A DNA stretch of 64,000 nt from Roseomonas elaeocarpi (GCF_042433915.1 NZ_JBHLUN010000017.1:1-64000), one strand, 5' to 3'. Positions 1 through 9,010 are shown, numbered from the stretch's first letter. Made by a program: numbers and translations. Notes: a model not told the origin generated them from the sequence alone.

Positions 1-48
1 TGAGGGGGAGGGGTCCGGGGAGGGGGAGAATTCCTTCTCCCCCTCCCC
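1..48. repeat. Dispersed GC-rich hairpin repeat, copy 1 (cut by window edge)
   Basis: The segment contains a perfect 14-bp stem (GGGGAGGGGGAGAA at 17-30, loop TTCC, complement at 35-48). It matches the right arm of the palindromic element at 15901-15950, including the preceding TGAGGGGG-GGGGTCCGGGG block. It lies just past the kpsC stop and may act as a transcription terminator for that gene. The copy is truncated by the window edge, so its full extent is unknown. Confidence 0.75.
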
Positions 49-72
49 GGGATGAAGACACCGGCGGGTCCC

Positions 73-2259
73 TCAGCGGCGCCCGCGCAGCCGGGCCACC
101 CAGCGCTTGAGGTGTCCTTCCAGCCCGCGATGGAGAGTCAGCGGCGACAGTTTCCAGGCGGTGGGGTCTTCGAGGCGTTCCAGGATCAGCTCGGCCGTGC
201 AGGGCAGCAGCGTCACCGGGTCGAGGTAGCGCGGGTAGAGCAGCAGGGCGGCGGCCACCAGCTCATCCAGCGTGCGGGGGGTGCCGCGATGGGGAAAGCC
301 TTCCGGCGCGAAGTCCCGCGTCAGGCCCCAGCCGGCGTAGAAGGGGCGGCCGTAGGTGGCCACGGGAACCTCGCGCAGCAGCGCCTCGAAGCCGGAGAGC
401 GAGGTCAGGGTATGGACCTCGGCCACCAGCGGAAACAGCGCCGAGAGCGGCGTGCCGGTGACCACCTGGTCGGCCACGGCGTCCAGTTCCGCCGAGGCGA
501 GGCGGCCGCGGCGGAAGCCGGCCTCAAGGTCCGGGTGCGGCTTGTAGACCAGGAAGTCGTCCGGGCAGCGGGCCCGCACGACGCGCAGCAGGGCGAGGTT
601 GCTCTGGATCGCGCCGCCGCCGTGCCGGACGGAAGCGTCGTCCTCCACCTGGCCCGGCACCAGGATCACGCGCCGGCCCGGGGGCGCCTGCAACACGGGC
701 GCCGCGCCGCTCAGGTGGTACTTGCCGATGCCGCGCGCCACGATTTTCGCGCGCAGCGCCCGGGCGCGGTCGAGGACCGCCGGGTCGCGGATGCCGTCGC
801 GCAGGATGGCTTCCAGCCGGGTGCGCCGTTCCGGGTCGTAATAGGCGCCGCCCTCGTCGAGGCAGTAGGAGGCGCCGGGCAGAAAGCGCGCGCCGAGCCC
901 GCGCGAGCGGAGAAAGCCGTCCTCGATCGCGAAGACCGGCGGGTTGTCCGGTTGCCGCAGCCCCGCCGGCTCGCGCGAGGCCCAGGCGGCGATGCCGCCG
1001 GGCTGGCCCGCCGCGATGGCCTGCCGGGCCAGCCGGAGGGCTCCGGCGGCGTCGCGGGCGAAGCGCAGCGGCGCGGGGCTGGCTACGTTCCCCGGCGCGG
1101 GCCCATTCCTGGGGGCGTCCGTGGGTGCGGTCCCGGCGGCGTTCCGGGGTCCGGTCGCGGGTGCATTTCCAGGTGCGTTCCGGGATGCGGTCGCAGGCGC
1201 ATTCCCGGGCGCGGTCGCCGGCATGTGCCCCGGTTCGTTTCCGGACAGGTTCTCGCGCATGTTCTGGCGCATGGCCCCTGACACGTCCTCTGGCACGTCC
1301 CCGGACATGTCCCGGGGCGTTCCCCTGAACGCTCCCCGGGGCGCTTCCCCGGCCGCTCCCCCGGCCGCTCCCCCGGGTGCTCCCATGAACGCTTCCTCTG
1401 GCACGTCCCGGGCCAGCAGCGCGCGGATGTGGTCGCGCTTCCAGAAGGCGATGCCGAGGCAGACTGCGACCCGCCGGTTCTCGCGCGCGCGGTCGCGCCA
1501 ATGGTCCAGCAGCTCCAGCGCTTCCACGAGGGTGCAGGGCTGGCGGCGGAACGGGTCGGCCGCCCAGGCCCCGGCCAGCGTGCCGGGCGGGGCGCCTGGG
1601 CAGGGCACCCCCGCCAGCCGCGCCAGCACCGCCATGGGGTGGGAAGCGCCGCGAAGCTCAACCGCCGCATCGAGCAGCGTCCAGGGAGCCAGGCGTCCCG
1701 GCAGTTGCCGGGCGCCGGGCGGCGGGGCGGCCGGGTCGCCATGGGAACCGCGCCAGGGATCGCGGGCCAGCAGCACGGGGCGGGTGTTCTCGCGCAGGGC
1801 CTCGGCGGCGGCGGCGGCGGTGAAGGCGATCACCGCGCCGCCGGGCGGCAGGCCCAGGGCGCCCGCGCCCGGGTCGGGCAGCAGCGAGGAGCCGCCCAGG
1901 CGGCGCGCGCGCACCAGCGCGGCCGCCTCGGCCAGCGCCGCCGCGTCGTGCGCGGGGGCGGGCAGCAGCGCAGGGGCGCCGGGCGACTCCTCCGGCGTTC
2001 CCGCCGGCAGTCCCTCGGCGGGCAGCGGCAGCAGGACCGGCGGCGCGTGGCGGTGGTTGAAGCGGGGCGCATCGAAGGGCGACTCGGTGACGCGCAGCAC
2101 AACGCCACGGTGTGCGGGCGGGGGTTTTTCGCCGGAAGCGAGCAGTATCGTACCGTTCTTTCCGCCCGCGGCTGCCTCCAGGCCCGGCCAGAAACCCAGC
2201 AGGTGTGGCCATCGTGCCAGGAGGCGGGGGGAAACCGCCGGGAAGGGGTGTTCGCTCAT
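73..2259 (-). CDS. kpsC: KpsC-type capsular polysaccharide glycosyltransferase (Kdo transferase family)
   Basis: This 728-residue protein belongs to the KpsC/LipA family, which builds the poly-Kdo linker between lipid and capsule polymer in the cytoplasm. The C-terminal half holds the conserved family motifs: EDGFLRS, QVEDDASV, KPHPD, YGRPFYAGWGLT and YPRYLDP. The N-terminal half keeps only traces of a second domain (VCLGIAFWKRDHIRALL near residue 280). Between the halves, at about residues 292-392, lies a repetitive Ala/Pro/Gly/Asn/Met insertion that ordinary KpsC proteins lack. The ATG at 2259 is 47 bp from the divergent lipoprotein gene. The likely partners kpsT, kpsE and kpsD run the opposite way. 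Confidence 0.88.
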   Translation of the reverse strand: MSEHPFPAVSPRLLARWPHLLGFWPGLEAAAGGKNGTILLASGEKPPPAHRGVVLRVTESPFDAPRFNHRHAPPVLLPLPAEGLPAGTPEESPGAPALLPAPAHDAAALAEAAALVRARRLGGSSLLPDPGAGALGLPPGGAVIAFTAAAAAEALRENTRPVLLARDPWRGSHGDPAAPPPGARQLPGRLAPWTLLDAAVELRGASHPMAVLARLAGVPCPGAPPGTLAGAWAADPFRRQPCTLVEALELLDHWRDRARENRRVAVCLGIAFWKRDHIRALLARDVPEEAFMGAPGGAAGGAAGEAPRGAFRGTPRDMSGDVPEDVSGAMRQNMRENLSGNEPGHMPATAPGNAPATASRNAPGNAPATGPRNAAGTAPTDAPRNGPAPGNVASPAPLRFARDAAGALRLARQAIAAGQPGGIAAWASREPAGLRQPDNPPVFAIEDGFLRSRGLGARFLPGASYCLDEGGAYYDPERRTRLEAILRDGIRDPAVLDRARALRAKIVARGIGKYHLSGAAPVLQAPPGRRVILVPGQVEDDASVRHGGGAIQSNLALLRVVRARCPDDFLVYKPHPDLEAGFRRGRLASAELDAVADQVVTGTPLSALFPLVAEVHTLTSLSGFEALLREVPVATYGRPFYAGWGLTRDFAPEGFPHRGTPRTLDELVAAALLLYPRYLDPVTLLPCTAELILERLEDPTAWKLSPLTLHRGLEGHLKRWVARLRGRR
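1085..1390. repeat. Degenerate ~12-bp tandem repeats inserted in kpsC
   Basis: About 300 bp of imperfect repeats, of the type GGTGCGTTCCGGG / GGCGCATTCCCGG, sit in frame inside kpsC and encode units such as APGNAPAT and GNEPGHMPAT. The repeats fall exactly between two conserved family blocks (FWKRDHIRALLARD and LRFARDAAGALRLARQ). They therefore look like an expansion in a surface loop rather than part of the fold. Confidence 0.85.
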
Positions 2260-2306
2260 GCGGTATCATTTTGCCCGTTTCGCGCGGATCGGCTAATCGT
2301 GGGGCT

Positions 2307-2732
2307 ATGGACCGTCCGACCCCTGCCCGACGCCGACCCGGTGCGCGCGCCCTGCTCATCCTGCCGCTGCTGCTCGCGACGGCGGCCTGCAGCCGGGGTG
2401 GCGTTTCGCTGGGCTGGGACGGCAAGGCCACCGGCCCTGCGCCGGTGGTGGCGCAGGGCCCCGTGCAGCTGGCACGGCCGGGCGACGCGCTGGGCCTCTT
2501 CGCCGCGCGCGCGGCGGAAGGACAGCAGGAAACCGTGCTTCTGTCCGACAGCGGACGCACCGCCAGCGTGCGCCTCGCCCGCGTCTACCAGAGCGCCGCG
2601 GGGCGCGAGTGCAAGGAGCTGCTGGTGGGCGGCGGCACCGAGAGCCGCAACGTGCTCTACTGCCAGGACCCGCAGCTGGGCTGGGTTCCGGCGCGGCCGC
2701 TGCTGCGCGGCGGCGCGGTGGGGCGAACCTGA
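2307..2732 (+). CDS. Small lipoprotein of the capsule cluster
   Basis: The start ATG at 2307 gives a 141-residue protein with a charged N-terminus, a hydrophobic segment and a lipobox ending LLATAAC, so the mature protein should be lipid-anchored. The mature part has two further cysteines (GRECKELL, VLYCQDP), possibly disulfide-bonded in the periplasm, and ends with WVPARPLL. Small lipoproteins of this type are often found beside exopolysaccharide genes, but I do not recognise a defined family. An upstream in-frame extension to 2112 exists but would overlap kpsC and lose the signal peptide. Confidence 0.75.
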   Translation: MDRPTPARRRPGARALLILPLLLATAACSRGGVSLGWDGKATGPAPVVAQGPVQLARPGDALGLFAARAAEGQQETVLLSDSGRTASVRLARVYQSAAGRECKELLVGGGTESRNVLYCQDPQLGWVPARPLLRGGAVGRT

Positions 2733-2821
2733 GATGAACCTTTCGTGAGCCTCGGCGGCGGTCGCGACCAGGCGAGGCGGGATGCCTCCTGCCGCCGGCC
2801 CGGCACGTCCGGCGTGAGGGT

Positions 2822-2880
2822 GCCGGCGCTGCGCGCGATGGGGCCGGCGCTGCGCGCGATGGGGCCGACGCGGCGCGCGG
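2822..2880. repeat. 21-bp direct repeat upstream of kpsT
   Basis: Two perfect 21-bp copies (2822-2842 and 2843-2863, starting GCCGGCGCTGCGCGCGATGG) and a degenerate third lie in the 166-bp spacer between the lipoprotein gene and kpsT, ending about 20 bp before the kpsT ATG. No function can be assigned; it is one of many tandem repeats in this window. Confidence 0.8.
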
Positions 2881-2898
2881 CGAGAGCGGGGTAGCGCC

Positions 2899-3546
2899 AT
2901 GCTCGAGCTGCGCAACGTTTGGAAATCCTACCACACGCGCTCCGGCACCAAGCAGGTGCTGCAGGACGTGAACCTGCTGGTGCAGCGCGGCGACTCGGTG
3001 GGCATCCTGGGGCGCAACGGTTCGGGCAAGTCGACGCTGCTCAAGATCCTGGGCGGGGTCGAGGCGCCGACCCAGGGCAGCTTCCGCAAGACCATGACGG
3101 TGAGCTGGCCGCTGGCGCAGGGCATCGGCGTGCAGGCCAGCCTGACGGGCGCCGACAATTCCCGCTTCATCGCGCGCATCTACGGCATCGACGTGAAGCA
3201 GGTGCTGGATTTCGTGCAGGACTTCGCCGAACTCGGCCCCTACTTCGACGAGCCGGTGCGCACCTATTCCGCGGGCATGATGAGCCGGCTGCTGCTGGGC
3301 ATCTCCTTCGCGGTGGATTTCGACTGCTACCTCATCGACGAGGCGGTGGGCGCGGGCGATGCCCGTTTCGTCGACCGGACGCAGCAGGCGCTCGAGGAGC
3401 GCCTGAGCCGATCCTCGCTGCTGATGGTTTCCCACAACACGGAGCAGGTGCGGATGTTCTGCCGCACCGCCGCCATCCTTCGCCAGGGACGGCTCGAGAT
3501 CTACGAGGACGTCGATGAAGCTATCGCCACGTATCAGTCCCTTTGA
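2899..3546 (+). CDS. kpsT: Capsule ABC exporter ATP-binding protein
   Basis: The 215-residue protein is a KpsT/BexA-type ATPase that powers capsule export through an ABC-2 transporter. It shows the Walker A motif GRNGSGKST (residues 38-46), a short-form signature YSAGMMSR (123-130), Walker B CYLIDEAV (143-150) and the switch histidine in SHN (about 179). Length and the YSAGM signature fit the polysaccharide exporter subfamily. Its last 32 bases overlap kpsE, which implies coupled translation. The partner permease KpsM is not encoded in the window. Confidence 0.95.
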   Translation: MLELRNVWKSYHTRSGTKQVLQDVNLLVQRGDSVGILGRNGSGKSTLLKILGGVEAPTQGSFRKTMTVSWPLAQGIGVQASLTGADNSRFIARIYGIDVKQVLDFVQDFAELGPYFDEPVRTYSAGMMSRLLLGISFAVDFDCYLIDEAVGAGDARFVDRTQQALEERLSRSSLLMVSHNTEQVRMFCRTAAILRQGRLEIYEDVDEAIATYQSL

Positions 3547-4768
3547 CGCCACCGGGACGCTGGAGGGCAGCGTCCTCACGGCGCCGCTGCCACGTGCGCG
3601 TCCCCGCTTCCGAAGACTGCTGCGCTCCTACCGCAACCTGCTGCTCTTCGTGGTGCTGCCGATGGTGGTGGCCTCGGCCTACTACCTGCTGATCGCGGCG
3701 CCGCAGTACCAGAGCGAGACGACCTTCGTGGTGCGCAGCTACAGCGGCAACGCCAACAAGGCGGCCGGGCTGGGCAGCATGCTGGCGGGCGCGGGCTTCT
3801 CGTCCTCGTCGGAGGATTCCACCGCGGTGCGCGACTTCCTCGAATCGCGCGACGCGCTGGACGAGCTGCGCTCCAAGGTCAACGTGGTGGAGATCTGGCG
3901 GCGTCCCGAGGCGGACTGGGACCCGGTCGCCCGGCTCTGGTACAGCGACCCGCCGGCGGAAACGCTGCTGAAGTACTACAACCGCATGGTGACGCCCTCG
4001 CTCGACAGCACCTCGGGCACCGTGACGCTGTCGGTGAAGGCCTTCCGGCCCGAGGACGCGCAGCTGATCGCCGAAACCCTGCTGGAAGAGGCCGAGGCGC
4101 TGGTGAACCGGCTGGGCACCCGCGGGCGCGAGAACACGCTGGAGGTGGCCCGCAACGAGGTGACACGCGCCGAGCAGCGCGTGGTGTCCTCGCGCGAGGC
4201 GCTGACCAGCTTCCGCGTGCGGGAGCGGGCGGTGGACCCGACCACGGAAGCGCGCAACTCCCTGCAGATCGTGGGGCAGCTTGAATCCTCGCTGAGCGAG
4301 GCGCGCGCCGAGTACGCCGAGAAGTCGGCCTACCTGCGCCCCGACAACCCGCTGCTGCGCAACGTGCAGAACCGCATCTCGGCGCTGGAAAGCCAGGTCG
4401 CCACCGAGCGGCAGCGCATGACGGGCGGGCAGGTTCCGGGACAGGGCCCGGGCCAGGCCTCCGCGCAGGCGGGCGGCGGGCAGGCCCCGCTGGCGATCCC
4501 GCAGCAGCTGGCCAGCTATGAGCGGCTGATGCTCGAGAGCACCTTCGCCGACCGGCAGCTCGCCTCGGCCACGGCGTCGCTGGAAGCGGCGCGGGTGGAT
4601 GCGCTGCGCCAGCAGCTCTTCCTCGCGCGCATCACCCAGCCGCTGGTGGCGGAAAAGGCCGAGTACCCGCGGGCCGGCTTTATCCTGGGCAGCCTGTTCG
4701 CGGTGCTGCTGGTGGCCTACGCTATGGGCTGGCTCGTTTCGGCCGGCGTCAAGGAGCACGCTTCCTGA
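3515..4768 (+). CDS. kpsE: Capsule export inner-membrane/periplasmic protein KpsE (PCP family)
   Basis: The 417-residue protein has the polysaccharide co-polymerase layout: a cytoplasmic N-terminus, a first membrane segment at about residues 45-65 (LLLFVVLPMVVASAYYLLIA), a long periplasmic region rich in coiled-coil-forming Glu/Arg/Ala (about 200-330), and a C-terminal membrane segment near 385-405. It links the KpsMT transporter to the outer-membrane channel. A Gly/Gln/Pro-rich stretch (GQVPGQGPGQASAQAGGGQ) near residue 305 is another low-complexity insertion. Its start lies inside the end of kpsT. Confidence 0.92.
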   Translation: MKLSPRISPFDATGTLEGSVLTAPLPRARPRFRRLLRSYRNLLLFVVLPMVVASAYYLLIAAPQYQSETTFVVRSYSGNANKAAGLGSMLAGAGFSSSSEDSTAVRDFLESRDALDELRSKVNVVEIWRRPEADWDPVARLWYSDPPAETLLKYYNRMVTPSLDSTSGTVTLSVKAFRPEDAQLIAETLLEEAEALVNRLGTRGRENTLEVARNEVTRAEQRVVSSREALTSFRVRERAVDPTTEARNSLQIVGQLESSLSEARAEYAEKSAYLRPDNPLLRNVQNRISALESQVATERQRMTGGQVPGQGPGQASAQAGGGQAPLAIPQQLASYERLMLESTFADRQLASATASLEAARVDALRQQLFLARITQPLVAEKAEYPRAGFILGSLFAVLLVAYAMGWLVSAGVKEHAS

Positions 4769-4821
4769 CACCCGGGGGGGTCTGCAGGAAGTCGTTGATT
4801 GAGTTTGGGGGACGAGGTTCG

Positions 4822-6645
4822 ATGCGTGCGCTGACCCTGGCGGCGGCCCTGATGGTGCCGCTTGCCTTTCCCTCGCTCGCCTGGGCGCAACAGCAGCAGC
4901 AGACGGTGCAATCCGCCGTGCCGGGCCTGCTGTCGAACTCCGCCCAGGTGCAGCAGACGCCCAACGGCGGCTACGCCTACAACCCCCAGACCGGCTACGG
5001 CGACCCGACCGCCGCGGCGCAGCAGCAGCAACAGCAGCAGCTGCAGAACACCAACATCCTGCCCGACAGCGTCCTGCTGAACCGTCAGGGCAGCACCACC
5101 GAGGCGGAGGGCGGGCCGCAGATCCCGCCCCCGCTGGGCGACCAGATGCGCCTGCCCGGCTCCTCGCAGACCGTGTTCGGCGCGGCGCTGTTCACGCGCG
5201 GCGCGCCGTCCGCCACCGACGCGCCCAACCCGAACTACCGCATCGGGCCCGGCGACCGCGTCAGCGTGCGCGTCTGGGGCGCGGTGGAGGCCGAGGCGCT
5301 GGGCCAGGTCGACCCGGACGGCAACCTGTTCCTGCCCTCGATCGGGCCGATCCGCATCGCCGGCACCCGTTCGGGCGACCTGCAGCGCGTGGTCGAGAGC
5401 GAGGTGCGGCGGATCTACACCCAGCAGGTGCAGGTCTACGCCGTGCTGATCAACGCCAACCGCATCGGCGTCTACGTCACGGGCTTCGTGCGCGCCCCCG
5501 GCCGCTGGTCGGGCGCGGGGTCGGAAACGGTGCTGGACTTCCTAGTGCGGGCCGGCGGCGTCGATCCGGCGCGCGGCTCCTTCCGCGACATCACCGTGCA
5601 GCGCGGCGGCCGCGCGGTGGGCAAGGTCGACCTGTATTCCTTCCTGTTGCGCGGCACGCTGCCCAACCTGACGCTGCAGGATGACGACACCATCATCGTT
5701 GGCAAGCAGGGCGCGCTGGTGGGCGTCGACGGTTCGGTGCGCAACAACTACCTGTTCGAGGTGCCGGGCCGCGCGATGAGCGGCGACGAGCTGATCCAGC
5801 TTTCGGCGCCGCTGCCGGCCGCCACCAACGCGGTGATCCGCGGCACGCGCGACGGCAAGCCTTATTCGCGCTACCTCACCACGGTGCAGCTGCGCTCGGT
5901 CGCGCTGCTGGACCAGGACGTGGTGAGCTTCATCACCGACGCGCCGGCGCCGACGGTGCGCGTGAACATCGAGGGCAGCCGCATCGGCCCCTCGGTGCTG
6001 ATCGCCGAGCGTGACACCGGGCTGTGCCAGCTTCTCGACTACGTGGCGGTGGACCCGCAGCTGGCCGACACGCACTCGGTCTACCTGCTGCGTCGCCGCA
6101 TCGCGGCCCAGCAGCGCCGCGCGCTGAACGAGACGCTGGACCGGCTGGAGCGGCAGCTGTTCCTCGGCACCTCCTCGACCACGGGCGTGGCCGAGATCCG
6201 CAACTCCGAGGCGCAGCTGGTGGCCAACTACATCCAGCGCGGCCGTCGCATCCAGCCCGAGGGACGGCTGGTGGTGTCCGACAGCAACGGCCGCTGCGCC
6301 GACGTGCGGCTGGAGGATGGCGACACCATCGTGATCCCGGAGAAGTCGCAGACCGTGCTGGTGGCGGGCGAGGTCAACATGCCCACCGCCGTGGTGTGGC
6401 GGCCGAGCATGACGGTGCAGCAGTTCATCGACCAGGCCGGCGGCTTCTCGGACCGTGGCAGCATCGGCAACCTGATGCTGCGCAAGGCGAGCGGCGAGAT
6501 CATCCTCGACCCGCGCGTCGGGCCGCAGCCGGGCGACGAGCTGATCGCGCTGCCGCGCCTGGATCCGAAGTACTTCCAGGTGGCGCGCGACGTCCTGAAC
6601 CTGATCTACCAGTCGGCGGTGTCGGCGAGCCTGGCGGGGCTGTAA
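4822..6645 (+). CDS. kpsD: Outer-membrane polysaccharide export protein (KpsD/Wza type)
   Basis: I chose the ATG at 4822 because it follows a purine-rich ribosome site (GGGGGACGAGG) and begins a clear signal peptide cut near AWAQ. The 607-residue protein continues with Gln-rich tracts, then a Poly_export domain (NYRIGPGDRVSVRVWG) and several SLBB-type segments (VYVTGFVRAPG, VLVAGEVNMPTAV, GQP-like repeats). Wza/KpsD proteins form the outer-membrane export channel. It follows kpsE directly, and a strong terminator lies 37 bp after its stop. Confidence 0.93.
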   Translation: MRALTLAAALMVPLAFPSLAWAQQQQQTVQSAVPGLLSNSAQVQQTPNGGYAYNPQTGYGDPTAAAQQQQQQQLQNTNILPDSVLLNRQGSTTEAEGGPQIPPPLGDQMRLPGSSQTVFGAALFTRGAPSATDAPNPNYRIGPGDRVSVRVWGAVEAEALGQVDPDGNLFLPSIGPIRIAGTRSGDLQRVVESEVRRIYTQQVQVYAVLINANRIGVYVTGFVRAPGRWSGAGSETVLDFLVRAGGVDPARGSFRDITVQRGGRAVGKVDLYSFLLRGTLPNLTLQDDDTIIVGKQGALVGVDGSVRNNYLFEVPGRAMSGDELIQLSAPLPAATNAVIRGTRDGKPYSRYLTTVQLRSVALLDQDVVSFITDAPAPTVRVNIEGSRIGPSVLIAERDTGLCQLLDYVAVDPQLADTHSVYLLRRRIAAQQRRALNETLDRLERQLFLGTSSTTGVAEIRNSEAQLVANYIQRGRRIQPEGRLVVSDSNGRCADVRLEDGDTIVIPEKSQTVLVAGEVNMPTAVVWRPSMTVQQFIDQAGGFSDRGSIGNLMLRKASGEIILDPRVGPQPGDELIALPRLDPKYFQVARDVLNLIYQSAVSASLAGL

Positions 6646-6681
6646 GCGCCGCCGCGGGCTCCTGCGGCGAGATGATCAGGA

Positions 6682-6713
6682 GGGCGGCCCCGGCAACGGT
6701 GGCCGCCCTTTTC
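6682..6713 (+). terminator. Rho-independent terminator of the kps operon
   Basis: A 9-bp GC stem (AGGGCGGCC at 6682-6690 with GGCCGCCCT at 6702-6710) is followed by TTTT. It closes the plus-strand capsule export operon. Confidence 0.9.
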
Positions 6714-6781
6714 ACATCTGGAAAACCAGCTGCGGTGGCGCTCTGGGAGCCATGCTTCCCAGGGCTGCGGCGGGGCCGGGT

Positions 6782-7855
6782 TCAGTTCCCCAGGTGGCGG
6801 TCGAAGAACAGCGCGATCTCGTTGAAGGCTTCCCGGACCTCGGGGATGCGGTCGTCGCGGTAGAACTGCGCGTGCGACTGCCCCTCGAAGACCTGCAACA
6901 CCGCCTCGGTGCCGGCGCGACGCAGGGCGCGGTGCATCCGCACGGTGTTGCTCAGCAGCAGGTCGCGCGTCCCGGTGGTCAGGATCGTGGGCGGGAAACC
7001 CTGGACATCGCCGTAAACCGGCGACAGCAGCGGGTCCTTCAGGTCGTGGCCGTTGGCGTAGAAGCGCGTCGCTGCGTCGCAGAAGCCGTCCGGCGACACT
7101 AGGACGTTGTCGACCAGGGCATTCGTCTGGAAGGAGTCGCCTTGCTTGGTGACGTCCGACATCGGCGTGCCGGGGGCGATGGCGCCCGGCATCGGCAGTC
7201 CTTCCGCCTTGGCGCGCAGCATCATCTCCAGCGTCAGGGCACCGCCGGCGGAGCTGCCGAACACCGCGAGGTTGGCGGGCGGCACCATGCGGATCGCCGC
7301 GCGGTAGACCGTCATGGCGTCGTCCAGCGCCGCGGGAAAGAACGCCTCGGGCGGCATGCGGTAATCGACGGCGATCACCTTCATCCGCGCGAAGCCCGCC
7401 AGGAAGATCGCTTCCGGCAGCGCCGCCTCGCGCGGGTTCAGAACGTAGCAGCCGCCGTGGACATGGACCGCCAGGCGGTTGCGGTTGCGCTCCGGCAGGT
7501 CGGCGGGGGTGATGGTGTAGGCGCGCACGCCGTCGATGGTGGTGGGCTCGACCGAAACGCGCAGCCGCTCCGCCATGGCGGGGATCTGCGCGGCGACGGT
7601 GGCGACATTGCTTTCGGCGAGCTGCCGCCAGCCGTCGGGCGTGGTGGGGGGCTTGTCCCAGTTGTTGCGCAGCGGCTGGGCGATCACGGCCTGCATTTCG
7701 GGACTGACCGTGGTGGGAACGGGCAGGCTCTTCGCCGGAACCTCACGTGGGGGCAGGGGCTGCGTGGGCGCTTGTGCGGCGGTCTGGGCTGCCGCGGGCA
7801 GGGCCGTCAGCAGGGCGGCGGCGAGCGGTGCGGCAAGGAAGGATGGGGTGGTCAT
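6782..7855 (-). CDS. Secreted alpha/beta hydrolase, hormone-sensitive-lipase family
   Basis: The start at 7855 gives a 357-residue protein with a signal peptide (LAAPLAAALLTALPAAAQ), so it should act in the periplasm or outside. HSL-family features are the oxyanion motif HGGC (usually HGGG), the DYRMPPE block, the nucleophile elbow GSSAGG, a late Asp in GTRDLLL and the final His in GQSHAQF. Members are carboxylesterases acting on short acyl esters; the substrate here is unknown. A longer reading frame to 8029 lacks a signal peptide at its start and was rejected. Confidence 0.85.
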   Translation of the reverse strand: MTTPSFLAAPLAAALLTALPAAAQTAAQAPTQPLPPREVPAKSLPVPTTVSPEMQAVIAQPLRNNWDKPPTTPDGWRQLAESNVATVAAQIPAMAERLRVSVEPTTIDGVRAYTITPADLPERNRNRLAVHVHGGCYVLNPREAALPEAIFLAGFARMKVIAVDYRMPPEAFFPAALDDAMTVYRAAIRMVPPANLAVFGSSAGGALTLEMMLRAKAEGLPMPGAIAPGTPMSDVTKQGDSFQTNALVDNVLVSPDGFCDAATRFYANGHDLKDPLLSPVYGDVQGFPPTILTTGTRDLLLSNTVRMHRALRRAGTEAVLQVFEGQSHAQFYRDDRIPEVREAFNEIALFFDRHLGN

Positions 7856-8069
7856 GGAGATCCTCGTGCGGGCCTCGGGTGCCTGCTTATCTCGACGATG
7901 GACCTGCACGGAACCGGCTGACAAGGCGCACTGGTTCCCGCTTCCCTTTGCCGGAACCCTTCGGCGCCTGGGACTCCCTGGCGTGCTTTCCGCGGCCCGC
8001 AGGAAGGCCGCCGGGCTCTGCCGCGACACCGTGATCTGGCTGGGCCGCGGCGGGATCGTGTGGCGGTTC

Positions 8070-8432
8070 TCAGCGCCGGATGGCGGCCAGGATCAGCAGC
8101 AGCCAGCCCAGCATCAGCAGGACCCCGCCCGTCGGCGCCACGCGGCCGAGCGAGGTGCCGGTGAGCGCCAGCACGTAAAGGGCGCCGCAGAACAGGATCA
8201 CCCCCGCCGCGATCGCCCCGCCCGCGAGGTGCGCGACGCGGCCGGCGCGGCGTTCCGCCAGCAGCCCGGTGGCGAGCAGGGCGCCGGCATGGAGGCCCTG
8301 CATGTCGAGCGCCTGGCGGATGAGGTGGGCGCGCGCGGGATCGGCGGCGAAGGCGGCGTGCGCGGCCCAGGCGGAGATGCCGACGGTGAGCAGGCCGAAA
8401 CCGGCGCCGAGCGCGATCCAGAAACGGGACAT
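8070..8432 (-). CDS. DUF423 family membrane protein
   Basis: The ATG at 8432 gives a 120-residue protein with four hydrophobic segments and the DUF423/YgdD pattern (ALGAGFGLLTVGISAWAAHA near the start; QGLHAGALLATG in the middle). The family is a small inner-membrane protein of unknown role. It lies 71 bp downstream of rimI on the same strand and may share its transcript. Confidence 0.88.
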   Translation of the reverse strand: MSRFWIALGAGFGLLTVGISAWAAHAAFAADPARAHLIRQALDMQGLHAGALLATGLLAERRAGRVAHLAGGAIAAGVILFCGALYVLALTGTSLGRVAPTGGVLLMLGWLLLILAAIRR

Positions 8433-8503
8433 GGTGGGTTCCTCCGCGGGTCGCGCGGGGGTGTCCCGCCGGGCGGCGCCGGTGGCAAGGGCCCCGGCTC
8501 CGC

Positions 8504-9010
8504 TCAGCTCCCCGTCGTGGGCTTGCCGCCCGCGGGAGCGAGGTCGAGCCGCAGCACCAGCGCGTCGGTGCCGTCGGCGTAGTAGCGCCGCCGCCGCCCG
8601 ACCTCGCGGAAGCCGGCGGCCTCGTACAGGGCGCGGGCGGCGGCGTTGTGTTCCGAAACCTCCAGGAACAACGCCTCGGCCCCGCGCAGCACGGCGGCCG
8701 CGGCGGCGCCCGCCAGCAGCGCGGCGCCGAAGCCGCGCCGGCGATGGGCCGGATCGACCGCCACGGTCAGCAGCTCCGCCTCGCCCGCCGCGACGCGGGC
8801 CAGCACGAAGCCGGCGGGGCTGGCCCCGGGCGGAACGGGCTCGGCGGGCGGGGCGTCCAGGACGGCCAGGCCGAAGGCGCCGGGCATTTCGAGCATGGTG
8901 CGAAGCGCCACCGCGCCCCAGGCTTCCGGCGGCGCGAAGGCGCGGGCGTGAAGGGGAGCCAGGGCCGCGGCCTCCCGGGCCGCGAGGGCGCGAAGCACCG
9001 GCACCGTCAT
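8504..9010 (-). CDS. rimI: Ribosomal-protein-S18-alanine N-acetyltransferase-like GNAT
   Basis: This 168-residue GNAT acetyltransferase has the acetyl-CoA loop HRRRGFGAALL and the later block EVSEHNAAARALYEAAGF that is typical of RimI, followed by RRRYYADGTDALVLRL. RimI acetylates the N-terminus of ribosomal protein S18. Its ATG overlaps the tsaB stop as ATGA, the common tsaB-rimI arrangement, which supports this call over a generic GNAT. Confidence 0.92.
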   Translation of the reverse strand: MTVPVLRALAAREAAALAPLHARAFAPPEAWGAVALRTMLEMPGAFGLAVLDAPPAEPVPPGASPAGFVLARVAAGEAELLTVAVDPAHRRRGFGAALLAGAAAAAVLRGAEALFLEVSEHNAAARALYEAAGFREVGRRRRYYADGTDALVLRLDLAPAGGKPTTGS

